Origin: SIG565 sp045656145
GTDB lineage: Bacteria > Bacillota > Clostridia > Oscillospirales > Acutalibacteraceae
Direction of reading: 5' to 3'
Assembly (NCBI GenBank): GCA_045656145.1
Contig: JAZOQP010000022.1
Location: 1 to 32,501 of the forward strand
DNA length: 32,501 nt
Notes under the pieces: generated by a model
The model's input: only the letters and a program-made list of their open reading frames with translations
Database searches by the model: none
What the model was told of the DNA's origin: nothing
Position numbers and translations under genes: made by a program
Shown here: piece by piece, positions 15,434-22,604 of the stretch
How the letters are laid out: every line of letters begins with the position of its first letter
Numbering within the stretch: the stretch's first letter is position 1

Positions 15434-16072
15434 TTACTTTTTATCCATTTCATCTATTTTATAAGATAATTTCATTAAATTGTCGCCAAAATGAATGTTC
15501 TCAACCGCAATTCCGCTAAAATGCAAATTAAGGTCATAATGGCTGAAATTCAAGAATCCCTTAACGCCGAGTCTTATAAGATGCTCGGCTATAGGATGCA
15601 CCGCCTCTTTAGGAATGCAAAGAACTGCGGCATCGGGTTTATTTTCCTTGCAAAACTCATCCAACTGCTTGGTGCTTCTAACGGGAATGTTTCGAACTAT
15701 CGTTCCCACAAGCGACTCCTTTGCATCAAAAAGACCAATTAAATTAAAGCCTTTATCCTTAAAGTTAACATGCTGGGTTACTGCCTTACCAAGATTGCCC
15801 ATACCAACAACAATAAGCTTTTTAGGGGCATTTATGCCGAGTATGTTTCCGATTTCTTCCCTTAATATATCGGTATTATAACCATAGCCCTGCTGACCAA
15901 AACCGCCGAAGCAGTTAAAATCTTGCCTTATCTGACTGGCTGTTAACCCCATTCTGCGAGCAAGCTCGCCGGATGATACCTTCTTAATTCCCGCCGCCGA
16001 AAGGTCGCCTAAAAAGCGATAATATCGAGGCAAACGCTTTATTACATATGTTGAAATATTCTTCTCCGACAT
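15434..16072 (-). CDS. rex: Redox-sensing transcriptional repressor Rex
   Basis: A 212-aa dimeric repressor that leaves DNA when the NADH/NAD+ ratio rises, controlling fermentation and electron-transport genes. The N-terminal winged helix (about 1-75) has RLPRYYRFL, VSSGELARRMGLTASQIRQDF and the Gly-rich FGGFGQQGYGYN. The Rossmann domain has VVGMGNLGKAV (about 89-99) and FDAKE. The C-terminal swapped helix is present (NIHFGDNLMKLSYKIDE). AGGAG lies about 7 nt before the ATG. It is divergent from the PerR-like gene across 140 bp and leads the DUF421/DUF4363 genes. One perfect Rex half-site (TTGTTAA, 16087-16093) lies in its leader without a proper inverted partner. Confidence 0.96.
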   Translation of the reverse strand: MSEKNISTYVIKRLPRYYRFLGDLSAAGIKKVSSGELARRMGLTASQIRQDFNCFGGFGQQGYGYNTDILREEIGNILGINAPKKLIVVGMGNLGKAVTQHVNFKDKGFNLIGLFDAKESLVGTIVRNIPVRSTKQLDEFCKENKPDAAVLCIPKEAVHPIAEHLIRLGVKGFLNFSHYDLNLHFSGIAVENIHFGDNLMKLSYKIDEMDKK

Positions 16073-16107
16073 ATTGTTCTCCTACTTTGTTAAAAATTGT
16101 TTATCTT

Positions 16108-16136
16108 ATTATCCAACATTTTTTTAAAAAAGTCAA
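16108..16136 (-). promoter_or_regulatory. Promoter of rex
   Basis: TTGACT (16131-16136) and GATAAT (16108-16113), 17-nt spacer, minus strand. Downstream are TTGTTAA (16087-16093) and TTGTTTA (16097-16103) on plus, two Rex-half-site-like words in direct and not inverted order. Confidence 0.65.
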
Positions 16137-16146
16137 CAAAAAAGAC

Positions 16147-16174
16147 TTGACAAAATGAAAAAAGTTGATATAAT
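16147..16174 (+). promoter_or_regulatory. Promoter of the perR-rubrerythrin operon
   Basis: Consensus TTGACA (16147-16152) and TATAAT (16169-16174) with a 16-nt spacer. Its -35 is back to back with the rex -35 (10 nt apart), so the two redox regulators share one promoter region. Confidence 0.82.
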
Positions 16175-16179
16175 AAAAG

Positions 16180-16194
16180 TAGTAATCATTCCTA
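16180..16194. promoter_or_regulatory. PerR-box-like 7-1-7 operator at the perR start site
   Basis: TAGTAAT-C-ATTCCTA is a 7-1-7 palindrome with one mismatched pair, the architecture of Fur/PerR boxes (PerR consensus TTATAAT-n-ATTATAA). It begins 6 nt after the -10 and therefore covers the expected transcription start, an ideal place for autorepression. Binding is inferred. Confidence 0.5.
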
Positions 16195-16212
16195 TTTTCT
16201 ACGGAGGTGCTT

Positions 16213-16593
16213 ATGCGACATTATTCTAAGCAGCGTGAAATTGTTCTTGAAGTGCTTAGAAGCACCAATACTCATCCAACAGTTCATTGGATATATGAGC
16301 ACTGTAGAGAAAAGTTGCCAAAAATAAGTCTTGGCACAGTTTACCGAAACCTAACCGAACTAAAAAACGATGGGCAAATAATTGAAATCAGCGTGGATGA
16401 CGGTTTTCAGCATTTTGATGGTAATCCGAAGCTGCATCTGCACTTTCACTGCAAAGAATGTGGTCAGATTTTCGACTGTGTCTGCCCCGATAATCCCCTT
16501 AAAGATTATATAGAAAAAGAACTTGGTTGTTTAGTTTCAGAACAAAAATTGCTTTTCGACGGAACCTGTAAAGCTTGTTCCGAGAAAATATAA
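16213..16593 (+). CDS. perR: Fur family regulator, PerR-like
   Basis: A 126-aa metal-dependent repressor. The start at 16213 has GGAGG 5 nt upstream; a GTG two codons earlier falls within the Shine-Dalgarno itself. A winged helix covers about residues 1-75 (HPTVHWIYEHCREKLPKISLGTVYRNL). Regulatory metal ligands match PerR: His in HPT, Asp in HFDGN, two His in LHLHFHC, and an Asp (QIFDCV) where PerR has D104 and Fur proteins usually have Glu. Structural zinc sites are CKEC and CKAC. It is 33 nt upstream of rubrerythrin, an established PerR target in clostridia. The PerR assignment rests on the Asp and the context; Fur or Zur is less likely. Confidence 0.85.
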   Translation: MRHYSKQREIVLEVLRSTNTHPTVHWIYEHCREKLPKISLGTVYRNLTELKNDGQIIEISVDDGFQHFDGNPKLHLHFHCKECGQIFDCVCPDNPLKDYIEKELGCLVSEQKLLFDGTCKACSEKI

Positions 16594-16626
16594 AAATTAT
16601 TAAAAAATTATAGAGGTGTAAAGATT

Positions 16627-17169
16627 ATGAAAAAATTTGTTTGTACTATTTGCGGTTATACTCACGAAGGCACAGCAGCTCCGGATGCTTGCCCCCTTTG
16701 CAAAGCTCCTGCTTCAAAGTTCCAGGAGCAGTCAGGTGAAAAGACCTGGGCTGCAGAACACATTGTAGGTGTTGCTAAAGGTGTAGATGAAAGAATTATC
16801 GAAGGACTTCGCGAAAACTTTAATGGCGAATGCTCCGAAGTTGGTATGTATCTTGCAATGGCAAGAGTAGCACACCGCGAAGGTTATCCCGAAATTGGAC
16901 TTTACTGGGAGAAAGCTGCTTATGAAGAGGCTGAACATGCCGCTAAATTTGCAGAGCTTTTAGGTGAAGTTCTAACCGACTCAACAAAGAAAAATCTCCA
17001 GATGCGCGTGGATGCCGAAAATGGCGCAACCGCAGGTAAATTTGAACTTGCTAAGCTCGCCAAAGAACTTGGTCTTGATGCTATCCACGATACCGTTCAC
17101 GAAATGGCTCGCGATGAGGCAAGACACGGCAAAGCATTTGAAGGTCTTCTAGCTAGATACTTCAAATAA
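16627..17169 (+). CDS. Reverse rubrerythrin (peroxide/oxygen reductase)
   Basis: A 180-aa protein. Unlike classical rubrerythrin, the rubredoxin domain is at the N terminus: Cys6, Cys9, Cys22 and Cys25 (CTICGY and CPLCKAP). The rest is a four-helix diiron domain, with ExxH pairs in YEEAEHAAKF and RDEARHGKAF and further Glu ligands in GECSEVGMYL and AENGATAGKF. Such reverse rubrerythrins reduce H2O2 and O2 with NAD(P)H-derived electrons in clostridia and are PerR-controlled. AGAGGTG lies about 8 nt before the ATG. It is co-transcribed with the PerR-like gene and followed by a strong terminator. Confidence 0.95.
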   Translation: MKKFVCTICGYTHEGTAAPDACPLCKAPASKFQEQSGEKTWAAEHIVGVAKGVDERIIEGLRENFNGECSEVGMYLAMARVAHREGYPEIGLYWEKAAYEEAEHAAKFAELLGEVLTDSTKKNLQMRVDAENGATAGKFELAKLAKELGLDAIHDTVHEMARDEARHGKAFEGLLARYFK

Positions 17170-17178
17170 TAAGTATTA

Positions 17179-17209
17179 ACGGGAAGGCCAACCGCCTTCC
17201 CGTTTTTTT
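17179..17209 (+). terminator. Terminator after rubrerythrin
   Basis: ACGGGAAGGC-CAACC-GCCTTCCCGT is a 10-bp perfect stem followed by TTTTTT. Only 27 nt separate it from the next ATG, leaving little room for an independent promoter for the lipoprotein gene. Confidence 0.92.
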
Positions 17210-17236
17210 ATAAAATAAATTAGGAGGTACCCCACA

Positions 17237-18061
17237 ATGAAAAAAGGTTTAGTTTTATTATCAGTAGTTTTAAGTTTAGTTCTTCTCTTTTCCATTGCCG
17301 GTTGCACCCCCGAAAAAACCATACCAAACGAAACTGCTTTGGTTGCCGAAGTAAAGGCAACTGCCGAAAAAGCAGAGGAAGAGGAAACCCCTGTTAAAGC
17401 AGAAGTTACTCCAACTAACACGGAAGAAACCAAAGCCGAAAAAACAGAGGCTACAAAAACCGAGGAGCCAATAAAAGAAGAAACCAAAAAGGAAGAGCCA
17501 AAAGAAGAGGTTAAAGAGGATCCTAAGGTTGAAAAAAAGGAAGAAGTTAAAGAAGAGCCAAAGGTTGAAGAAAACCCCGAGCCTGAAATTTTAACCAAAG
17601 CAAAGGCTAAAGAAATTGCTCTGAAATCGGCGGGCGTTAAGGCTTCAAACATAAGCAATTATGAAATTGAACTTGATAAAGATGGCAAAACTTCAATTTA
17701 TGAAATTTCCTTTGAGGAGGCCGAAAAGGAATTTGAATTCGAAATAAATGCCACCACAGGCAAAATAATAAACAAAGAAATTGAAGAAAAAGAGGAAGAA
17801 ACGCCTGCGCCTAAGGTTAAGGCTATTGAAACCCCTGTTTATGCTTCAACATCTCTTAGCGAGGCATCTGCCAAAGCAATTGCCCTTAAGGATGCCGGTG
17901 TTGATGAAAGCAAAATTACCGCTTATAAAATCGAAAGCGGCTCTCAGGGTATGATTATGGTTTATGAAATTTCCTTCAAAAGCGAAAAAACAAAATATGA
18001 ATATAAAATCAATGCCCTCTTCGGCACAATTTTAGAAGCCGAAAAAAAGGCAATTAAATAG
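17237..18061 (+). CDS. Lipoprotein with two PepSY domains and an E/K-rich linker
   Basis: A 274-aa secreted lipoprotein. The signal peptide (1-22, VLLSVVLSLVLLFS) ends in a lipobox, SIAGC, with Cys23 as the expected acylated residue. Residues about 35-117 are a low-complexity linker of Glu, Lys, Thr and Pro with EEPKVE/KEEVKE-like repeats. Two PepSY-type repeats follow, about 118-178 (LTKAKAKEIALKSAGV, YEISFEEAEKEFEFEINATTGKII) and about 205-272 (LSEASAKAIALKDAGV, YEISFKSEKTKYEYKINALFGTIL). PepSY domains are often peptidase-inhibitor or envelope modules. AGGAGG stands about 10 nt before the ATG. No clear promoter of its own is seen after the rubrerythrin terminator. Confidence 0.85.
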   Translation: MKKGLVLLSVVLSLVLLFSIAGCTPEKTIPNETALVAEVKATAEKAEEEETPVKAEVTPTNTEETKAEKTEATKTEEPIKEETKKEEPKEEVKEDPKVEKKEEVKEEPKVEENPEPEILTKAKAKEIALKSAGVKASNISNYEIELDKDGKTSIYEISFEEAEKEFEFEINATTGKIINKEIEEKEEETPAPKVKAIETPVYASTSLSEASAKAIALKDAGVDESKITAYKIESGSQGMIMVYEISFKSEKTKYEYKINALFGTILEAEKKAIK

Positions 18062-18087
18062 TTCATTTCTTTTCTCCTTAAAATATA

Positions 18088-18120
18088 AAAAAGTTCCACC
18101 AAATTTTAGGTGGAACTTTT
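18088..18120. terminator. Bidirectional terminator (PepSY lipoprotein / nfnB)
   Basis: AAAAGTTCCACC, an 8-nt loop, then GGTGGAACTTTT is a 12-bp stem between convergent genes. T-rich tails are present on both strands (minus: TTTTTTATATTTT). Confidence 0.88.
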
Positions 18121-18123
18121 GCT

Positions 18124-19536
18124 TTATTTACTCTTTATATACTCATCAATAGCCGCGGCAGCATTTTTGCCCGCGCCCATTGCGAGAATTACTGTGGCGG
18201 CGCCTGTTACGGCATCTCCACCCGCGAAAACACCCTCGCGAGAGGTTTGACCTGTTTGCTCATCGGCGATAATTCCGCCCCACTTTTCAGTTTCCAAACC
18301 ATTTGTTGTGGATTTAATAAGCGGGTTTGGAGAGGTGCCGAGCGCCATAATCACACAATCGGCCTCTATTATAAATTCGCTGCCCTCTTTAACTATAGGT
18401 CTGCGTCTTCCCGAAGCATCCGGTTCGCCGAGCTCCATCTCTACGCACTTAATAGCCTTAACGGTTCCGTTTTTAATATCTCTTCTATCCTCTTCATTCC
18501 TATAGCCTATAATCTCTACAGGGTTGCAAAGGGTTTTAAAGATAATTCCCTCTTCAATAGCGTGCTCAATTTCTTCTTTTCTTGCGGGCAATTCTTCCAT
18601 GCCTCTGCGATAAACAATATAAACCTCTGCTCCGAGTCGTTTAGCGCAACGAGCAGCATCCATTGCAACGTTACCGCCGCCAACAACTGCCACACATTTA
18701 GCCTCCCAAACAGGGGTATCGCTCTCGGGTAAATATGCCTTCATAAGATTTATTCTGGTTAAAAACTCATTGGCTGCAAAAACGCCCTTTAGGTTTTCTC
18801 CGGGAATATTCATAAACTTAGGAAGACCCGCACCCGAGCCAATAAACACAGCCTCATAACCGCTATCCAACAATTCATCAATAGAGAATGTTTTACCAAT
18901 TACGGTGTTGGTTTTAATCTCAACACCCAAAGCCTTTAAACCCTCTATCTCGGTCTGAACAATGCTCTTAGGCAAGCGGAATTCAGGAATGCCGTAAACC
19001 AAAACTCCTCCTGCTAAATGAAGAGCCTCAAAAACTGTTACGCTGTAACCCATCTTTGCAAGGTCGCCCGCACAGGTAAGTCCTGCAGGGCCTGAGCCGA
19101 TAACAGCCACTTTATGCCCATTTGACTCCACATCGATTTTCAAGGTTTCGCCCTTTGCATTATGATAATCAGCAACAAAGCGCTCAAGTCTGCCAATGGC
19201 TACGCTCTCGCCCTTAATTCCTCTTACACACTTACCCTCGCACTGATTTTCCTGCGGACAAACTCTGCCGCAAACCGCGGGAAGCGAAGAAGATAAGGCG
19301 ATAATCTCATAAGCTGTATCAAAATCGCCCTCGGCTACCTTTTCGATAAATTCCGGGATATGTATTTTAACGGGGCAACCCGCAATACAAGGCTTATGCT
19401 TACAGTTAAGGCAACGCTTTGCCTCATCTATAGCCTGCTCGGGAGTGTAACCCAAAGCCACTTCATTAAAGTTTTTATTTCTGATATTTGCTTCCTGAAC
19501 GGGCATTTCGTTTCTTTTTGGATTCATATTAGCCAT
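18124..19536 (-). CDS. nfnB: NADH-dependent reduced ferredoxin:NADP+ oxidoreductase, large subunit (GltA-like)
   Basis: With the NfnA-type partner upstream it is expected to form the electron-bifurcating transhydrogenase that makes NADPH from NADH and reduced ferredoxin. Alone, such proteins are often labelled glutamate synthase small chain. The start at 19536 (MANMNPKR) has AGGTGG about 9 nt upstream and gives 470 aa, the normal size. Cluster cysteines are at 42, 45, 50 and 54 (CLNC, CIAGC), then CGRVCPQENQCEGKC. The FAD site is VAVIGSGPAGLTCAGDLA, the NADPH site VAVVGGGNVAMDAARCAKR, and the C-terminal FAD motif GVFAGGDAVTGAATVILAMG. It overlaps nfnA by 8 nt. The nfnA-nfnB order and overlap support Nfn over GltD function. 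Confidence 0.9.
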   Translation of the reverse strand: MANMNPKRNEMPVQEANIRNKNFNEVALGYTPEQAIDEAKRCLNCKHKPCIAGCPVKIHIPEFIEKVAEGDFDTAYEIIALSSSLPAVCGRVCPQENQCEGKCVRGIKGESVAIGRLERFVADYHNAKGETLKIDVESNGHKVAVIGSGPAGLTCAGDLAKMGYSVTVFEALHLAGGVLVYGIPEFRLPKSIVQTEIEGLKALGVEIKTNTVIGKTFSIDELLDSGYEAVFIGSGAGLPKFMNIPGENLKGVFAANEFLTRINLMKAYLPESDTPVWEAKCVAVVGGGNVAMDAARCAKRLGAEVYIVYRRGMEELPARKEEIEHAIEEGIIFKTLCNPVEIIGYRNEEDRRDIKNGTVKAIKCVEMELGEPDASGRRRPIVKEGSEFIIEADCVIMALGTSPNPLIKSTTNGLETEKWGGIIADEQTGQTSREGVFAGGDAVTGAATVILAMGAGKNAAAAIDEYIKSK

Positions 19537-20386
19537 TATTCTGCCCACCTTTAAAAAGATTACAGGTTTCTTCTCTCTTTTGTTTTTCAAAGCCTGCATA
19601 AATATTTGAACGCTCAATTGCCTCATCAAAATCAATTTGGTGGCCATCAAACTCAGGACCATCAACACAAGCAAACATAGTTTTGCCGCCAACCGTAAGC
19701 CTGCAGCCTCCGCACATACCTGTTCCGTCTATCATAATAGGATTCATTGAGGCAACGGTTTTAATGCCATACTCCTTTGTTAGAAGGCAAACGAATTTCA
19801 TCATGGGAAGAGGTCCTATGGTTATAACCTCATCAAACTCTTTGCCCGAATCGATTAATTTTTTAAGCGCCTCGGTAACAAGACCTTTTTCTCCCTTAGA
19901 GCCATCATCGGTCATAAGGCAAAAAGTATCGGATACTTTTCTAAATTCATCCTCTAAAATAACCAAATCTTCGCTTCTAAAACCTATAATGCTTGTAACC
20001 TCGGCTCCCAAATTATGAAGTTTTTTAGCAACAGGATATGCAATAGCGCAACCAACGCCGCCACCTACAACTGCAACCTTTTTAATTCCATCGGTATGGG
20101 TTGCTTTTCCTAAGGGGCCAACAAAATCGATGATATATTCGCCCTCATTTTTATGATTTAATTTTTCGGTTGTGGCGCCAACAATTTGGAATATAATTGT
20201 AACGCTGCCGCTTTCTCTATTAAAATCGGCAACCGTTAAAGGAATTCTCTCTCCTAATTCATCAACCCTTAGGATTATAAATTGACCCGGCTCTACCTTT
20301 ACGGCTACCTCGGGCGCTTCAATCTCCATTAAGGTTACGGTGCTATTAAGACTCTTCTTTCTTAAAATCTTATACACTTTTTTCAC
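19529..20386 (-). CDS. nfnA: Nfn small subunit (sulfide dehydrogenase/ferredoxin-NADP reductase-like)
   Basis: A 285-aa flavoprotein, NAD(H)-binding partner of NfnB. The FAD-binding barrel covers about 1-95 (PGQFIILRV; ERIPLTVADF is the RxPLT-type FAD motif). The NAD domain starts at KKVAVVGGGVGCAIAYPVAKKL (about 102-122). The C-terminal [2Fe-2S] site is GTGMCGGCRL plus FACVDGPEFDG, as in dihydroorotate dehydrogenase electron-transfer subunits, the main alternative; no pyrD is nearby. The start is a GTG at 20386. GAGG is only 2 nt from it, while a second GTG at 20377 is 11 nt from the same GAGG, so the true start is uncertain by three codons. Confidence 0.9.
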   Translation of the reverse strand: MKKVYKILRKKSLNSTVTLMEIEAPEVAVKVEPGQFIILRVDELGERIPLTVADFNRESGSVTIIFQIVGATTEKLNHKNEGEYIIDFVGPLGKATHTDGIKKVAVVGGGVGCAIAYPVAKKLHNLGAEVTSIIGFRSEDLVILEDEFRKVSDTFCLMTDDGSKGEKGLVTEALKKLIDSGKEFDEVITIGPLPMMKFVCLLTKEYGIKTVASMNPIMIDGTGMCGGCRLTVGGKTMFACVDGPEFDGHQIDFDEAIERSNIYAGFEKQKREETCNLFKGGQNNG

Positions 20387-20409
20387 TTCCTCTTAGTTCT
20401 ATCTAATTA

Positions 20410-20437
20410 ATTATACCAAAAAAAATAAAAAAGTCTA
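20410..20437 (-). promoter_or_regulatory. Extended -10 promoter of nfnAB, overlapping a terminator
   Basis: TAGACT (20432-20437) and TATAAT (20410-20415), 16-nt spacer, minus strand, with an upstream TG making TGGTATAAT an extended -10. The -35 is part of the terminator stem of the preceding lipoprotein gene, and its T-tract is the spacer. The predicted leader is under 20 nt. Confidence 0.65.
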
Positions 20438-20451
20438 TATAAATAATAGAC
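20418..20451 (-). terminator. Terminator after the small lipoprotein gene
   Basis: GTCTAT (20433-20438) pairs with ATAGAC (20446-20451) and extends into flanking A and T runs, with a 7-nt loop. On minus it is followed by TTTTTTATTTTTTTT. The stem begins 4 nt after the stop codon. Confidence 0.75.
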
Positions 20452-20455
20452 TTTT

Positions 20456-20935
20456 TTATTGTTCTCTTATGTTTTTAAACTCTATTTTATAATTTTCGAA
20501 CTCGAGCGATATTGGAATATCAAGATTAGTAACCATAAAGATGTATTCCTCCCCATTTTCCGAAATGGTTATTTCATTCGAATTAAAACCCCTTTGCCCC
20601 TTTCCTTTTTGAAGAAGTGAGAAGGCTTTATAAACCTTGGTTAAAACGCCTTCCCCCGCATACTCTATCGGGTATTCTTTTTCCCTTCCTTGAAAACTTA
20701 TCTTTATTGTTTTTTCACTAAACTCCAATTCCATACCCTTTATATTTTCAGGTTTCGAAACGGTATATTTAATATTCCCATTCCCTTTTAGCGAAGTCTC
20801 AACACAATAAGCGCTTTTATTAAACTCAAAATCAAAACAAAAGGATAAATTTTCATTTTTAATATTTATGCTCTCCTTTGAACAAGAGCATAAAAATAAA
20901 AACAAAGGCAAAAGTAAGCATAAAACTTTTTTCAA
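20456..20935 (-). CDS. Small putative lipoprotein of unknown function
   Basis: I do not recognise this 159-aa protein. It has a typical lipoprotein signal (MKK then LCLLLPLFLFL) with lipobox LCSC and Cys18 as the acylated residue. The mature part is rich in short beta-strand-like stretches (LSFCFDFEFN, IKYTVSKPE, ITISENGEEYIFMV, ISLEFENYKIEF), suggesting a small beta-sheet domain on the outer face of the membrane. The start is a TTG at 20935. The only ribosome binding site is GGGGTG, 8 nt upstream, inside the 3' arm of the preceding terminator hairpin. It is the last gene of a minus-strand group with pepP and a membrane protein. Confidence 0.7.
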   Translation of the reverse strand: MKKVLCLLLPLFLFLCSCSKESINIKNENLSFCFDFEFNKSAYCVETSLKGNGNIKYTVSKPENIKGMELEFSEKTIKISFQGREKEYPIEYAGEGVLTKVYKAFSLLQKGKGQRGFNSNEITISENGEEYIFMVTNLDIPISLEFENYKIEFKNIREQ

Positions 20936-20937
20936 TT

Positions 20938-20974
20938 AAAAAACACCCCGTAAAAATATATTACGGAGTGTTTT
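20938..20974 (-). terminator. Terminator overlapping the ribosome binding site of the small lipoprotein gene
   Basis: AAAACACTCCGTAA and TTACGGGGTGTTTT (minus strand) form a 14-bp stem with one G-U pair and a 7-nt loop, followed by TTTTTTAA. On the plus strand the same position would be a C-A mismatch, so the hairpin is shaped for minus-strand RNA. Its 3' arm contains the GGGGTG used by the TTG start at 20935. Confidence 0.75.
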
Positions 20975-20985
20975 ATTTTATTCGG

Positions 20986-21477
20986 TTATATATCAAGCGA
21001 AGCCTGTTTGCCAACACACTTCTTTATTCCCTCAAGCATTTTCTCATTAAAGGAGGCAATAACCAAAATTTTGCGGTTATTCTTTTTAGCTAAAATATAA
21101 TAAGCATCTCCCGCAGCGCAATTAAATCTTTCCTTTGCATCGGTAACGGGCGGATGATGAGGATTATATCTGCCAACCCTCTCAATATCGGAACATTCAA
21201 AGCTTATAACCCTGCTTCTCGAACTCTTACCAATGATTTTATCAATATCAAGCGTTCCGTTTGTGAGAATATATTCATATTCTTTATAGAAAAAGCCGAG
21301 CAATTTCCATTCTCCATAAAAAACGCCAACTATTAATATTATTAAAACAGGAAAAAACTCCGAAAAAATAAATAATATCACACTAAGTGAGGCTGCAAAA
21401 ATTATTGAAGCCACCATTAAAATAGTTGAAGTAACCGAGCGCTTAACGCTTACTAATTGTTCAAAAAAAACATCCAT
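20986..21477 (-). CDS. Small two-helix membrane protein of unknown function
   Basis: 163 aa from the ATG at 21477, which has AGAGGTG about 7 nt upstream; the frame is open 16 codons further up without a site. Two adjacent membrane segments (about residues 17-35 and 40-58, TILMVASIIFAASLSVILFIF and FPVLIILIVGVFYG) are followed by a soluble domain of about 95 residues. That domain starts EYILTNGTLDIDKIIGKSSRSRVISF, a pattern seen in small membrane-anchored PH-like domains. NPHHPP and a Cys (FNCAAGDAYYILA) follow. Similar proteins occur beside peptidase M24/efp loci in clostridia, from memory and not verified. The function is unknown. Confidence 0.75.
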   Translation of the reverse strand: MDVFFEQLVSVKRSVTSTILMVASIIFAASLSVILFIFSEFFPVLIILIVGVFYGEWKLLGFFYKEYEYILTNGTLDIDKIIGKSSRSRVISFECSDIERVGRYNPHHPPVTDAKERFNCAAGDAYYILAKKNNRKILVIASFNEKMLEGIKKCVGKQASLDI

Positions 21478-21526
21478 TTTATACACCTCTTTAATTATTA
21501 TATTGTTTTTTGCCGCCTTTTTCAAG

Positions 21527-22576
21527 TTATAAAATAATTAAATCTTTCGGAGATTCAGTTAAATTAATAAACCCATCTTTTTTTACAACTATAAGGTCTT
21601 CAATTCGAACGCCGAATTCGCCCTCTAAATAAATTCCCGGCTCAACGCTCAGCACCATATTCTCCTTTAATACCGGCTTTTCTTTGGGACTAAAATTCGG
21701 GGATTCATGAATATCCAAACCCACGCTATGCCCCAAGGCATGCCCGAAAGCGCCTTTAAATTCTAAATCTATTATATCTCTTGCCGCCTTATCAACAGCC
21801 GCGCATTTAACACCCGCGCGAATTTTCTCCATCGCCTTTTTTTGTGCCAATAAAACAGTATTATAAACCTTCTTTTGCTTCTCACTTACATTGCCTACAG
21901 CCACAGTTCTTGTCATATCGCTTCTATATCCGTTTACAACTGCGCCAAAATCGAGCGTTATAAAATCTCCGTTCTCAATTTTCTTTTCACTCGGTTCTCC
22001 ATGCGGTAGTGAAGTGTTTTTGCCCGATACCGCAATTGTATCAAAAGCAACTCCCTCGCTGCCAAGCTTTCGCATAAAAAATTCAAGCTCTAAGGCAATT
22101 TCTCTCTCGGTTACGCCAACCTTTATAAAATTCAAGATATGAGAAAAGGCTTTATCGGTTATTTCCTGAGCTTTTTTAATGCTATCTATTTCCTCTTCGC
22201 TCTTAACCATTCGGCAGGAAAGGAGAAGATTCGAAAGGGCGGAACATCTTTTTATTTTTACGCCGAAAGCCTTTCGGTATGCCTTTAATAGTTCAACGGT
22301 TAAAAAAGCGGTTTCAATATAGATCTCGGTAATTCCCTTTTCTTTGAAATATTCTTTTATGCTGTCGGCACCCTGATATAAAGCCACATCCATATTTTTA
22401 ATTTTATTTTTTGCCGCCTCGAAATATCTTGAATCAGCAAAAAAGGTAGCCGCATTTTCGGTTATCACTATATAACCATCCGAAGCATTAAAGCCGCTTA
22501 TATATCTTCTCGAAGAGGGCGAAGAAATTAATGCGGCGGTCTTCTCATTTAAAATCTTTCTTACCTTATTTATCAT
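21527..22576 (-). CDS. pepP: Xaa-Pro aminopeptidase/dipeptidase, M24 family
   Basis: A cytoplasmic metallopeptidase that removes residues next to proline. It is 349 aa, the short form usual in Bacillota. The N-terminal creatinase-like domain covers about 1-118 (ISSPSSRRYISGF; FFADSRYFEAA). The pita-bread catalytic domain has all five metal ligands: Asp in TLDFGAV, Asp in RSDMTRT, His in GHALGHSVGLDIHE, Glu in SVEPGIY and Glu in VRIEDL. AGGA precedes the ATG. efp, which often follows this gene, is absent; the two small envelope proteins follow instead. The choice between PepP and PepQ specificity cannot be made from sequence. Confidence 0.92.
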   Translation of the reverse strand: MINKVRKILNEKTAALISSPSSRRYISGFNASDGYIVITENAATFFADSRYFEAAKNKIKNMDVALYQGADSIKEYFKEKGITEIYIETAFLTVELLKAYRKAFGVKIKRCSALSNLLLSCRMVKSEEEIDSIKKAQEITDKAFSHILNFIKVGVTEREIALELEFFMRKLGSEGVAFDTIAVSGKNTSLPHGEPSEKKIENGDFITLDFGAVVNGYRSDMTRTVAVGNVSEKQKKVYNTVLLAQKKAMEKIRAGVKCAAVDKAARDIIDLEFKGAFGHALGHSVGLDIHESPNFSPKEKPVLKENMVLSVEPGIYLEGEFGVRIEDLIVVKKDGFINLTESPKDLIIL

Positions 22577-22604
22577 ATTATCCTACCTGCCTTTTCATAT
22601 ATTT

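Noticed and set aside
16087..16103. A full Rex operator in the rex leader
   Set aside because: The two TTGTT words are in direct orientation; the consensus needs TTGTTAA followed by TTAACAA, so only a half-site is supported.
17380..17580. Possible tandem repeat array in the PepSY gene
   Set aside because: The DNA repeats are irregular and follow from the Glu/Lys/Pro codons of the linker; not a CRISPR or mobile repeat.
17176..17658. A 160-codon minus-strand frame rich in Ser, Phe and Val opposite the PepSY lipoprotein
   Set aside because: It is the antisense reading of the Glu/Lys-rich linker; low complexity, and it starts within the rubrerythrin terminator region.
18124..19536. Annotation as glutamate synthase small chain (gltD)
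   Set aside because: No large glutamate synthase subunit is near, and the overlapping NfnA-type gene points to an Nfn complex, although the families are homologous.
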